Shown here piece after piece: positions 11,978 through 23,447 of a stretch of DNA of 64,000 nt. Position 1 is the first letter of the stretch. The number at the start of each line of letters is the position of its first letter. Source of the stretch: Aralia elata (lineage: Eukaryota; Streptophyta; Magnoliopsida; Apiales; Araliaceae). The DNA lies in assembly GCA_034770075.1 (NCBI GenBank), contig CM068377.1, positions 74,909,358 through 74,973,357 on the forward strand, in the 5' to 3' direction. The position numbers and the translations under genes are program-made. The notes under the pieces are model-generated. The model searched no databases, was not told the origin of the DNA, and saw only the letters and a program-made list of their open reading frames with translations.

Positions 11978-13832
11978 TGTGACGCCCCCAAATTCTGACG
12001 TCACTGTCTCGAATTTGGTTCGTCACGTTCTAACTCAATGGCGACATAAAACTAATACAGCGGAAATGATAGAATAAATTACATTGATTTAATATAATTA
12101 TTCTCGTCCCAAGGTCTCGCAACCGTTACTACAATACTATCCAAGAGTCTTGATTCAAACTAAAACATAATACTAATACATAATCCATGCCTAAGCTTAT
12201 TACATAACCGAATTAGAAAACTTAAAGCAACATAGTAAATAATCTTCTCCTTAAGGAAGAACAAAGCTACTTCGTAGTTTTGCCATTTCCCTTATCCTTG
12301 CCTGAAGGTTCACCTCGCTCTGCCTTAACTGAAAGGTTTAATGAAAGCAAAGATGAGTAACAAATTTGCTCAGCAAGTATATACAATGAGGGTGAACAAT
12401 ATAAAGTTCAAATCGCAAGGGTACGGCAATAAAGGATAGTTCAAGAATAATAATAAGAATCAATTATAAGAGTCGCTATGGACCGAAGAATATCAATAAG
12501 ATTCATAAGTTTAATCATTTCGAAGTCCAAGAAAATGAACACTGAGTAGTCACTAAAGGACTAAGAACTCCTACTAGAATTAACAGTTATTATACTGAAA
12601 ATCCAATAAAAACAAGTACACAGGTGATCGGCTTATAGTACTCCATGTTATGCATAATTTTCACATGCTTATAAGTGCCTACGTCGGTTCCCCGACAATA
12701 TAATTTCCCCTTTAATGAGGGTTGTTCATCTCAGTAGATAAGAGTCCGCACCAAGATAATTAGTTTGGGTAGCTTTTAAACACATGCATATAGGTCCAGC
12801 CGAAACAATGGCGTAGACAACTATACCAACATACACAAGGACATATTGAATCCGACATTTGCAATAAGGTTCAAGGGATATTAATCTCAAACCAACTTCA
12901 AAATATGAATGACAATTTATAAAGCATAAAAGTCATTCTCACCAGCATATACTTGTACGATAAATGAATGTACAAGTTTAAGAATTTGCTCAATAAGAAG
13001 AGAGGGTTCGAGTACTTGCCTTTAGTGTAGTCTACGAATTTAAAGCTTAATGACACGTTGCAATCCTATTGTATAATAGTTATATATATGAGAATTCCAT
13101 TAGTCATACAAGTTCATAATTCAAATAATTCCACATTATGACTCTACACATATACACACAAGTATAACACATTTTCAGTCCCACCTTAGACGCTAATCCT
13201 GACCATAGACCAACGCATCACGTTGTTTGAAATCGTTATCGATCTCGCTTTGAAGCTCATTTAGAAAACTCGTAAACACTTTTAAATCTTGGTTCTATAT
13301 AGTCTTAACATGGTCACATAATAGAAGTCTCAGTTTAATCATGTACTAAAGCGTAATGCATACATACTTCATTTTCAAATTAGCAATAAAATAGTCAGAA
13401 TGTACTGCAGGACTGCGCGGCCGCGCTGAAATATAACTAGGGAGTGGCGCCGCCGCGCTGCTCCCTGTTAGCTCCAGTACAGGCTTGTCTCCTATATGGT
13501 CTTAGTTTAACTTTTATAATACAATGCTACTGATACCTAACACACATACACGTCAGAAGGTATAAACTTCAGTTGAATACCTAGCATGCTTGTCTTAAGC
13601 CATTTCCAAACATTTCATTCCATTTGAAATCCACAAGGTAACATGCTTAACAAGTGTAATTCATAAAGGCGAGTCATGATGGTTAATATACCACTCGATG
13701 TTGCTTATGCAAACCATAATATGCATGCTCGTACATATATTACATTCACACGGTTAGCGTAGTTCATCGCTTGAAAACTTGTTTTAAAGCATACTTGCAA
13801 ATATGAGAACATGCTTAATCACACCGGTGGGC
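11978..13832 (-). mobile_element. Tekay/Del-like solo LTR, segment 1
   Basis: Begins TGTGACGCCCCC directly after CTAGC (11,973-11,977). The matching end ...CTCGGGTATTACA is at 50,885, followed by CTAGC (50,886-50,890). TG...CA ends, an exact 5-bp duplication and about 3.9 kb of non-coding sequence once the nested element is removed indicate a single long solo LTR. GGGGCGTCACA and TGTAATACCCGAG termini recall plant Tekay/Del chromoviruses. A TATAAATTGAGG box on the minus strand near 49,926 supports minus orientation. GC-rich spots with GCGGCCGC lie near 13,415 and 13,450. Confidence 0.75.
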
Positions 13833-13837
13833 ATAAC

Positions 13838-15132
13838 TGATGAGTAGGTTTTAACCTACGAGTTTGATATGTCTTTGGCTTATTCTTTACTTGTTTTCTA
13901 AGTGTTTTTGGTATCTTTTACTTGTTTTCATATTGCTTTTGTAGGTCATGGCTGGCTGCAGATTCAAAAGAAGAAAATTGGCTGGGTGCAGGGCAACCAC
14001 GCCGGGGCGAGAAGTTGTGCTTTGTTTTTCTCGCCGGGGCGGAAGCTGGCCGGGGCGAGAGATTTGTATAGGAACTTCTCGCCGGGGCGAGAATGCGGCT
14101 GATGGAAAATTTAAGTTTGCCAACATTCAGTTATTTTGGAAATGTTGAAGTGATTAAGGATTCTTGCTATTATTCTGATTGGGAGACTAAAGGAAGATAT
14201 AAATAGGAGATCAAGGGTTGGATTAAAGGGATATATATTTTTTCAAAGATTGAATTTCAGAGCTGAACAAGGAGATTGAAGATCAAGTCAAGCATCGTGA
14301 GGAATTCAGATTGGAGAGCTAGAGATTATATTGAGTTTTCTTTTGATCTTTATTCTCTGATTTGTAATTAATTATGATAACTTATTTTGGTATTTCAGTT
14401 TTTATTGTCAGTATGAACTAAACCATTAGTTAAGGCTATGATTGAACCAATTATGTTATGAATTAATTATCTATTTAATTCCAGTTATTCAATTGATAGG
14501 AGTTGTCTATCTTATTCTATACTTATTGATTAAATTGTTTGGCCGACAATTAGCATATTATTCTAGATGAATTCGGGAGATGCAATCTAGGGTTAGAACT
14601 GGATAAGATAGCATGTATTCTTAATTATTTGCATGTGATGAATAATTAGATTTGTGAAGTGAATAGGAATATTACTTTGCTGCATGTAACAATTGGAAAT
14701 TGAAGCTTAATGAATTTAATCCATTAGTTTTGCATAGAAATATCGCAGAGTTAATTGAATTAGATAGATTTATTTGATCACTTGGAAAAGGGCTTATAAA
14801 CACAATTGAATTTCTGTTAACAACTTCAATAAAGTGAATAATTGGAATGTATAGATAGATTGGTTTATGATAAATAACTGGGGATATTGTAGTCTTAATC
14901 TTATTACATCTGAATTTCAAATTTTGTGGTAATCATCAGTGTTAGTGTTAATTTAATTAGTTTCAATCAAAAATTCAAATTGCAATTGTTTAATAGAATA
15001 GGCATAATTTAGATTGACAGTTGGAGATTTAAACATAGTAATTTCTGTGGGTTCGACACTCTTTCTTATCACTTTATTACTTGTTGATCGTGTATACTTG
15101 CACGTAATTGCTGATTGTGAAATCTAACAACA
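13838..15132 (+). repeat. Element A 5' LTR
   Basis: 1295 bp, from TGATGAGTAGG to ...ACAACA. In order it holds a T-rich start ending in a splice-acceptor-like CTTTTGTAG (about 13,935-13,943), four GC-rich CTCGCCGGGGCGAG-type motifs (13,999-14,091), a TATAAATAGG box (14,198-14,207), a long AT-rich R/U5, and the 3' signature GTGTATACTTGCACGTA near 15,097. A variant of that signature ends every Athila-like LTR in this window. Confidence 0.92.
14198..14207 (+). promoter_or_regulatory. TATA box of element A 5' LTR
   Basis: TATAAATAGG, about 107 bp downstream of the GC-palindrome cluster; kept at 47,875-47,884 in the 3' LTR. It marks the likely U3/R boundary and the start of the genomic transcript. 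Confidence 0.7.
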
Positions 15133-15138
15133 AGTTTT

Positions 15139-15156
15139 TGGCGCCGTTGCCGGAGA
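15139..15156 (+). other. Element A primer-binding site (tRNA-Asp type)
   Basis: TGGCGCCGTTGCCGGAGA, one base off the Athila-type consensus TGGCGCCGTTGCCGGGGA, which pairs with the 3' end of tRNA-Asp. Six bases (AGTTTT) separate it from the LTR end. Confidence 0.85.
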
Positions 15157-15263
15157 ATTATTTGTGTTTATAATTTTCAATATCAGTTTAATTAAGTCTG
15201 TTCTAGTTAAGCAAACTCATCCTTTTTCTTTTGTTTCTTGTTCAGGTGTCTTTTGATTCGTTT

Positions 15264-15707
15264 ATGAAAACGCGATCAAAACAACCGGAACTTGTGCAGT
15301 GTGAGGATAATCTTGAGAACAAGCTTCGCCAGTTGAGAAAATTCTGTTAGGAGACAATTGAGAAAGAGAAAATGGCTAACGAAGAACAGGAATCATTGAG
15401 GGACTATGCTATGCCTAAGATAGACGAGATCAAATCGAGCATCACGAGACCAGTCATCACCGCTAATTCCTTCGAGATTAAGCCGGGAACAATTCATATG
15501 CTGCAGAATGCGGTACAATTTGGGGGTTTAACTAACGATGATCCGAATGAACACTTGGTTAGCTTTTTAGAGATCTGTGATACATTCAAATATCCCAATG
15601 TGTCAGATGATGCAGTGAGATTACGTCCGTTTCCGTTCACACTAAGAGATAAGGCAAAGAGTTGGTTGCATTCACTTCCGCCAGGATCCATCATAACTTG
15701 GGATGAT
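15264..15707 (+). pseudogene. Element A gag, N-terminal part (cut by element B)
   Basis: Starts with an MxTRSK-type N-terminus as in C. An in-frame TAG follows at 15,348-15,350, after which the frame is open from Met 15,372. Recognisable Athila gag features are ITANSFEIKPGTIHML, NEHLVSFLEICDTFK and KAKSWLHSLPPGSI. The reading frame is cut at the ATGAT target site (15,703-15,707) by element B and resumes in the same sense at 26,632. Gag would form the particle shell. A later Met could in principle start a shorter product, but the insertion removes the rest. Confidence 0.88.
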
Positions 15708-17672
15708 TGTTGTCCGATTTGTATATGAACAATTTACGCGCAAGTATACGCGGTCAACAAGTAATAAAAAGTAAGTAAAGTATCGATCCCACGAGGAATT
15801 GTTACTAGTCTTTTTCAAGTATTAACCTTTTATCATTTCAATCTTATTTAAACAAACGATAATTGTTTTTGTTGTTTTGTATTAATGAAGTTGACAAATA
15901 ATCAAAGAACTATGGAAAGCTTTAATATAATGAAATCTAATATTAACAAGTCTAAGATCACAATTTCCCCCAATACTTCACTTGAATATCCTAACTCTCT
16001 CTTTTCAACTAGTTAAATCACAAGAATTGTTATCCGAGAATTTACAAGTATATACAAGCCTCTCTCGATGGTCAAATACGTATTTCCCAATGCGGTGTAT
16101 AAATATCTCTATTCTACACACTAGCAAGAATCCAATATCAAGAATAATCAACAAGACACGTGTCACCAAATCTCATTAATCACCCTATCAATTACCAACT
16201 TTCGCAATGGAAATCATTAAGCATGATTCTCAAATGGATACATGTGGTATTTAGGTATATGTCTATCCTAAATACAATCAAATTATCCATTCATGAGGGT
16301 AATAAATAAAACACACGTCACTTAATTTCATAAATTACCCATGGGAATATCTAATTTTCACATGATATCATAACAAGGTCTCAACCTATACTTCCTCTCT
16401 CAATTCCATATAAGTTCCCAAGGTAATTACTAGCTAGGCAATTAATCCATAAAGCATAAATTATGATACCCAATTCACAAATGAATAACCAATATCCAAG
16501 AGAGAGCATTCAATTCAAACTACATATTGGGTTCCATTGAAATCTTAGAAAATTAGCTCTAGTTCATGGTAGCTACAAATAACATCAAACACAAGGTATT
16601 CATCATGAAATAGAGATACAAATTCAAAGGAAAGCTAAAAATGAATAAACTCCCTTTTGAGATGTTCATCAATTGCTTGCTTGGTTGTTGTCAATCTCTA
16701 GCTTCTCCTCTTCCTTTAGCACTCCTTTCTTCAATTGCTCCTTAACTTGTTGCTGGAAAGTCCTTGAATTGCAAAGCTCAAGCTCTTCTTGGTGATGAAA
16801 TTTGTAGCTCCCCCTCTCTAGAACTCACTTTCTAACCCTAACTAAATCTAGGTTTTGCTCCCTTTGAATGTGTTTCTTCAATACCTAGAGTGCTCCTATT
16901 AATGTGTGGAACTCTTAATTTCGAGCCCCTCATCAGTATGTAAACCCCCTGGATGCCCTAACCTAGCTTAGCCATCAAAAATGACCAAAAACCCCAAAAA
17001 ATCTGCTGCTGTCCGCGACGAGCTCGCCCCGGCGAGCTTTTTGGCCTAAGTTTTCTCGCCCCGGCGAGCTCTCGCCGCGGCGAGGAATTTGTGTAGGAAA
17101 TTCCCGCCCCGGCGAGCTCCAGTAAAATGACCATAACTTCTTCGTCCGAACTCGGATTAAGGCGATTAAATAGGCTATGGAAAGCTAAGAAGTAGCTCTA
17201 CAACTTTCATAACTGGAGTTTGACGAGTAAATGGCCGGAGAAAGGTTCAAATTGAGCCCGAAGCAACTGCTGTGTAAAAGTCATGCAAAATCCGATGGTA
17301 AAATGACCATAACTCTCTCATACTAACTTCAAATTGGATGATTCAAGATGCTCTGGAAAGCTAAGATAAAGATCTACAACTTTCATTCTTTGCGTTTTGA
17401 GAGATTCGGATTGCATCATGGGTCAAATGGAGAAACAAGCAGCGGCAATGCTAGATTCAAGCCAAAAATGCATCGATCCAAAGGGCCTTTGTTTCAATAC
17501 CTACAAAACAACGTTAAAACACATAAAAGCACACAAATACATATAAGAGTAATACGAAACTACATTACACAACAATAAGATGAAAACACATAAAACCAAA
17601 CGAAATAGCTAAAGACTTACAAATTATTAAGGCTAAAAGTACCCAATTTGTGTATATAAAACACACTCATCA
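15708..17672 (-). repeat. Element B LTR 1 (3' LTR in element sense)
   Basis: 1965 bp. In element sense it runs TGATGAGTGTG...CGGACAACA. By eye it differs from LTR 2 and LTR 3 at only a few positions (for example AATAAAAAG versus AATAAAGAG near 15,765). GC cassette at 17,023-17,116: CTCGCCCCGGCGAG twice, CTCGCCGCGGCGAG once (a perfect palindrome) and one degenerate copy. Confidence 0.93.
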
Positions 17673-17692
17673 AATACCCCCAAACTTAAACC
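17673..17692 (-). other. Element B copy 1 polypurine tract
   Basis: On the minus strand AAGTTTGGGGGTATT abuts the LTR start TGATGAG, preceded by TTGAGGACAAGCAAAG. This is the second-strand primer of Ty3-type reverse transcription. Confidence 0.75.
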
Positions 17693-18057
17693 TTTGCTTG
17701 TCCTCAAGCAAAACACACAAACTATAAAAATTAAACATTTCTAAATAAAAACTATCTTGAGCAATGAGTTAATAAGCTAACCAATGGTCTCAAAGCATAA
17801 ACACAATAAAACTCAAGGAAACTTTCAAAGCGTTGCAAGTTTAGATTTACAATTAGCTAGTCATAGCTCGCTTTAGGTCCTTTCCGTGTGTGTGTGTACT
17901 CAATAGCACTAAACCAATTAAGCTCGGATAAAACTATGCAACCACATTACCTTATGAAATAATCAAAATAAACCCTAAAACAACATGCTTAACACACCAC
18001 TCAATACAAAGGTATACAAATCACAATTTCCAAAAATTTGAAATCAAAAGACTCTAG

Positions 18058-18250
18058 GTAAGTGCATTTTATGCTCCATCTTATCCTAAGTCCACTCTTG
18101 TGGGTGAGTGCGTTTTACGCTCCATCTCAACTCAACACAAGATTTGATATAAAAAACTTTCTTTCTTTTGTCACAATTATAAGAGAGTGCGTTTTACGCT
18201 CTATCTCTCCTACGCATGTGTCCATGAGTGAGTGCGTTTTACGCTCCATC
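18058..18250 (-). repeat. GAGCG motif array, element B copy 1
   Basis: Four copies of GAGCGTAAAACGCACTC (minus-strand sense), each after GATG or GATA: three good copies at 18,106-18,126, 18,185-18,205 and 18,230-18,250 and a degenerate one at 18,058-18,080. Non-coding, upstream of the polypurine tract. Confidence 0.85.
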
Positions 18251-18670
18251 TCACTCACCACATGACTAACAAATCAAACATAACAAATTTTGGACACCTT
18301 GCTTCGAGTGATGTTTAAACGAGTTCTAGAGTTTATAGATATTTTTCACAAGCATTCGGTTATAAAAGCCTTCTCTAAGCATACAACTAGCTCAATACTC
18401 ATGGGTATGTGCAAAAGAGTGAAAGGACGCATAAGCAACACAATAACCAACAATAACAATTAAGCACAAAGACTAAGCAACATTTATCCATTTTCCATGA
18501 GTTAGAAACTATTCAATCAAGTTCTTATCATAGACCATGGATTATAGTTCAAATCAAATTAAAACAATGCTCAAGAGACATCCTAAAAATAAATGAATTT
18601 TTTTTTTTGAACAAAAACACATAACTTAAATCATATAATAACTAAATTAAAAACACACAAATAAGAAGTA

Positions 18671-18712
18671 CTACCCCCAAACTTAAACTTGACATTGTCC
18701 TCAATGTCTGAT
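18671..18712 (-). other. Second polypurine-like tract, element B copy 1
   Basis: Minus strand: TGAGGACAATGTC, a short spacer, then AAGTTTGGGGGTAG. It is a near copy of the tract that abuts the LTR, placed about 1 kb upstream of it. Confidence 0.6.
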
Positions 18713-18909
18713 ATAGGAAAAATTAAAATAGAAGACTTCCCTGAGAACGTGTCAAATGCTATTAATATCATATTTCAAGTCCCCTAAGTTGGGAGCGCAC
18801 CCCAATTTGCTTAGTATTTGGTACCTGAAAGCAATTGACTAAAGAAATTAAAATGCAATTAAACAAACTAAAAAGCAATTGAAAAAAATCAAAATCAAAA
18901 CAATAAAAT

Positions 18910-18938
18910 TGGGTTGCCTCCCAAAAAGCGCTTGTTTT
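18910..18938 (-). other. Intercistronic motif, element B copy 1
   Basis: Minus strand: CAAGCGCTT followed by GGGAGGCAACCC, shortly after the gag-like stop codon. The same pair of blocks follows the gag or pol stop in A, C and D. Confidence 0.8.
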
Positions 18939-18968
18939 AAAGTCTTCGGCCTGACTAACTCCCTGCTT

Positions 18969-20030
18969 TTATCCAATTCCCCTTCGATAATTGAGGAACT
19001 CACCCTCCATTGATAGCCATGTAACTTTTGGGAGGTTCCCATTAGTGAGAGCCATTGAGTTAAAGTCACCTAGCTTGCTTTTTGTAGATAAGTTCTCAAT
19101 TTCAAATGTCAAGAAGCTAGGTGCTTCCTCCGTTGTGTCTGTGATAAGACTGGGGCATTGGGGCTTGTCAAACACAACGGGCTCTTCTTCTATCTTCATT
19201 TCCTCGGTCCACCATGGTTCCACATTCATACTAGCTCCATCGTCACATAGAGCCTCGCCTAAGAAATGACTACCAAGTGGACACGGTTTTGCAAAACTGA
19301 CTGGATTCTTGAACTTTGGTGGAGAAGGCACTTGGGGTATTAATACAATTGGCTCATCATCATTGGAACTCAAGGCTGGATCATCGGCCTCCTTTTCTCG
19401 CTCCCCACTTGTCTCCCCACTTTCGATATCGTGTGGCTCATCCAGTTGCAAATGTGATTTGGGCTTTCCATCAGTCTCAGAATCCATGTCATTACACCAA
19501 TTGTTTTGAGGGCAGTTGTTTAAAGCTTTGAACATTTGATCAATCTGATTCTGAAGATTTTGAATTGATAGGTCTTGACTTTTCAACATCTCCTCCTTCG
19601 AAGCCATGATCTTGGTCACAAGTTCCTCAAAGTTTGACATCTTTTCTTCTTGAATAGGAGGTGGACATGAGAATTCCGGTGCATATGTTGGATTTGGAGC
19701 AAAGTATTGATCTTCATAATTGTAGCTCCATGTAGAATCCGGGTGATACCCCCAATCTTGGTGATAATCGGGATAATCATAGTTGTTGGGGTAATCACCA
19801 CCGTGTTTGTACCGGTCCAAAATTGACGGTGCATTGATGACTCGGGTGATTGTCAGCACAATAATCACAAGTAACCACCACACTTTGAATATTTTGTGCT
19901 TCTAAAGCATCAACCTTCCTCGAAAACGTCTCAAATTGTGCTAACAATGCAGAAAATGCATTGAGTCTATCAATCCCAGTTCTGCTTTGGTTGAGTCATA
20001 CTCGTGTATGGCCATTGATAAGCAAAGTCA
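18969..20030 (-). pseudogene. Gag-like ORF of element B copy 1, frameshifted
   Basis: Nearly identical to the copy-2 ORF at 23,448-24,425 but with one extra T near 19,806-19,809 (TGTTTGTACC versus TGTTGTACC). This puts the N-terminal part, with the CDYCADNHPSHQC knuckle, out of frame with the rest. The largest remaining frame is 18,969-19,883 and starts with an unrelated out-of-frame peptide. The C-terminal part keeps QNLQNQIDQMFKALNNC, an acidic linker, and CDDGASMN where autonomous relatives carry the protease triad CDLGASIN. No polymerase follows. Confidence 0.82.
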
Positions 20031-20159
20031 TCCATGGTGTACCTTGTAAAGCATCAAAACAGAAAAATATTAAAATAAAGTAAAAACAAATTTATATACA
20101 AGTTTAAATTAAGATCAATTTGATTGTAATTAATATTGGAAAAACACTAGAAAAATAAT

Positions 20160-20177
20160 TCCCCGGCAACGGCGCCA
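20160..20177 (-). other. Primer-binding site, element B copy 1
   Basis: Minus strand TGGCGCCGTTGCCGGGGA, an exact match to the tRNA-Asp-type site, six bases inside the middle LTR. Confidence 0.88.
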
Positions 20178-20183
20178 AAAACT

Positions 20184-22148
20184 TGTTGTCCGATTTGTAT
20201 ATGAACAATTTACGCGCAAGTATACGCGGTCAACAAGTAATAAAGAGTAAGTAAAGTATCGATCCCACGAGGAATTGTTACTAGTCTTTTTCAAGTATTA
20301 ACCTTTTATCATTTCAATCTTATTTAAATAAACGATAATTGTTTTTGTTGTTTTGTATTAATGAAGTTGACAAATAATCAAAGAACTATGGAAAGCTTTA
20401 ATATAATGAAATCTAATATTAACAAGTCTAAGATCACAATTTCCCCCAATACTTCACTTGAATATCCTAACTCTCTCTTTTCAACTAGTTAAATCACAAG
20501 AATTGTTATCCGAGAATTTACAAGTATATACAAGCCTCTCTCGATGGTCAAATACGTATTTCCCAATGCGGTGTATAAATATCTCTATTCTACACACTAG
20601 CAAGAATCCAATATCAAGAATAATCAACAAGACACGTGTCACCAAATCTCATTAATCACCCTATCAATTACCAACTTTCGCAATGGAAATCATTAAGCAT
20701 GATTCTCAAATGGATACATGTGGTATTTAGGTATATGTCTATCCTAAATACAATCAAATTATCCATTCATGAGGGTAATAAATAAAACACACGTCACTTA
20801 ATTTCATAAATTACCCATGGGAATATCTAATTTTCACATGATATCATAACAAGGTCTCAACCTATACTTCCTCTCTCAATTCCATATAAGTTCCCAAGGT
20901 AATTACTAGCTAGGCAATTAATCCATAAAGCATAAATTATGATACCCAATTCACAAATGAATAACCAATATCCAAGAGAGAGCATTCAATTCAAACTACA
21001 TATTGGGTTCCATTGAAATCTTAGAAAATTAGCTCTAGTTCATGGTAGCTACAAATAACATCAAACACAAGGTATTCATCATGAAATAGAGATACAAATT
21101 CAAAGGAAAGCTAAAAATGAATAAACTCCCTTTTGAGATGTTCATCAATTGCTTGCTTGGTTGTTGTCAATCTCTAGCTTCTCCTCTTCCTTTAACACTC
21201 CTTTCTTCAATTGCTCCTTAACTTGTTGCTGGAAAGTCCTTGAATTGCAAAGCTCAAGCTCTTCTTGGTGATGAAATTTGTAGCTCCCCCTCTCTAGAAC
21301 TCACTTTCTAACCCTAACTAAATCTAGGTTTTGCTCCCTTTGAATGTGTTTCTTCAATACCTAGAGTGCTCCTATTAATGTGTGGAACTCTTAATTTCGA
21401 GCCCCTCATCAGTATGTAAACCCCCTGGATGCCCTAACCTAGCTTAGCCATCAAAAATGACCAAAAACCCCAAAAAATCTGCTGCTGTCCGCGACGAGCT
21501 CGCCCCGGCGAGCTTTTTGGCCTAAGTTTTCTCGCCCCGGCGAGCTCTCGCCGCGGCGAGGAATTTGTGTAGGAAATTCCCGCCCCGGCGAGCTCCAGTA
21601 AAATGACCATAACTTCTTCGTCCGAACTCGGATTAAGGCGATTAAATAGGCTATGGAAAGCTAAGAAGTAGCTCTACAACTTTCATAACTGGAGTTTGAC
21701 GAGTAAATGGCAGGAGAAAGGTTCAAATTGAGCCCGAAGCAACTGCTGTGTAAAAGTCATGCAAAATCCGATGGTAAAATGACCATAACTCTCTCATACT
21801 AACTTCAAATTGGATGATTCAAGATGCTCTGGAAAGCTAAGATAAAGATCTACAACTTTCATTCTTTGCGTTTTGAGAGATTCGGATTGCATCATGGGTC
21901 AAATGGAGAAACAAGCAGCGGCAATGCTAGATTCAAGCCAAAAATGCATCGATCCAAAGGGCCTTTGTTTCAATACCTACAAAACAACGTTAAAACACAT
22001 AAAAGCACACAAATACATATAAGAGTAATACGAAACTACATTACACAACAATAAGATGAAAACACATAAAACCAAACGAAATAGCTAAAGACTTACAAAT
22101 TATTAAGGCTAAAAGTACCCAATTTGTGTATATAAAACACACTCATCA
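20184..22148 (-). repeat. Element B LTR 2 (shared middle LTR)
   Basis: 1965 bp. It serves as the 5' LTR of copy 1 and the 3' LTR of copy 2. Private differences seen by eye include TTTAAATAAACG near 20,325, TTTAACACTCC near 21,191 and GGCAGGAG near 21,710. No target duplication lies at its edges; it is bounded by a primer site on the left and a polypurine tract on the right. Confidence 0.93.
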
Positions 22149-22168
22149 AATACCCCCAAACTTAAACC
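22149..22168 (-). other. Element B copy 2 polypurine tract
   Basis: Minus strand AAGTTTGGGGGTATT directly before TGATGAG, as in copy 1. Confidence 0.75.
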
Positions 22169-22534
22169 TTTGCTTGTCCTCAAGCAAAACACACAAACTA
22201 TAAAAATTAAACATTTCTAAATAAAAACTATCTTGAGCAATGAGTTAATAAGCTAACCAATGGTCTCAAAGCATAAACACAATAAAACTCAAGGAAACTT
22301 TCAAAGCGTTGCAAGTTTAGATTTACAATTAGCTAGTCATAGCTCGCTTTAGGTCCTTTCCGTGTGTGTGTGTACTCAATAGCACTAAACCAATTAAGCT
22401 CGGATAAAACTATGCAACCACATTACCTTATGAAATAATCAAAATAAACCCTAAAACAACATGCTTAACACACCACTCAATACAAAGGTATACAAATCAC
22501 AATTTCCAAAAATTTGAAATCAAAAGACTCTAGG

Positions 22535-22727
22535 TAAGTGCATTTTATGCTCCATCTTATCCTAAGTCCACTCTTGTGGGTGAGTGCGTTTTACGCTCCA
22601 TCTCAACTCAACACAAGATTTGATATAAAAAAACTTTCTTTCTTTTGTCACAATTATAAGAGAGTGCGTTTTACGCTCTATCTCTCCTACGCATGTGTCC
22701 ATGAGTGAGTGCGTTTTATGCTCCATC
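22535..22727 (-). repeat. GAGCG motif array, element B copy 2
   Basis: Same four-unit array as copy 1: good units at 22,582-22,602 and 22,662-22,682, one with a point change (ACG to ATG) at 22,707-22,727, and a degenerate unit near 22,535. Confidence 0.85.
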
Positions 22728-23388
22728 TCACTCACCACATGACTAACAAATCAAACATAACAAATTTTGGACACCTTGCTTCGAGTGATGTTTAAACGAG
22801 TTCTAGAGTTTATAGATATTTTTCACAAGCATTCGGTTATAAAAGCCTTCTCTAAGCATACAACTAGCTCAATACTCATGGGTATGTGCAAAAGAGTGAA
22901 AGGACGCATAAGCAACACAATAACCAACAATAACAATTAAGCACAAAGACTAAGCAACATTTATCCATTTTCCATGAGTTAGAAACTATTCAATCAAGTT
23001 CTTATCATAGACCGTGGATTATAGTTCAAATCAAATTAAAACAATGCTCAAGGGACACATCCTAAAAATAAATGAATTTTTTTTTTTGAACAAAAACACA
23101 TAACTTAAATCATATAATAACTAAATTAAAAACACACAAATAAGAAGTACTACCCCCAAACTTAAACTTGACATTGTCCTCAATGTCTGATATAGGAAAA
23201 ATTAAAATAGAAGACTTCCCTGAGAACGTGTCAAATGCTATTAATATCATATTTCAAGTCCCCTAAGTTGGGAGCGCACCCCAATTTGCTTAGTATTTGG
23301 TACCTGAAAGCAATTGACTAAAGAAATTAAAATGCAATTAAACAAACTAAAAAGCAATTGAAAAAAATCAAAATCAAAACAATAAAAT

Positions 23389-23418
23389 TGGGTTGCCTCC
23401 CAAAAAGCGCTTGTTTTA
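23389..23418 (-). other. Intercistronic motif, element B copy 2
   Basis: Minus strand CAAGCGCTT plus GGGAGGCAACCC, about 30 bases after the gag-like stop codon at 23,448. Confidence 0.8.
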
Positions 23419-23447
23419 AAGTCTTCGGCCTGACTAACTCCCTGCTT

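Noticed and set aside
18058..18250. GAGCG repeats as a CRISPR-like array
   Set aside because: Plant retrotransposon context, few irregularly spaced units with a degenerate end unit and no adjacent genes of that kind.
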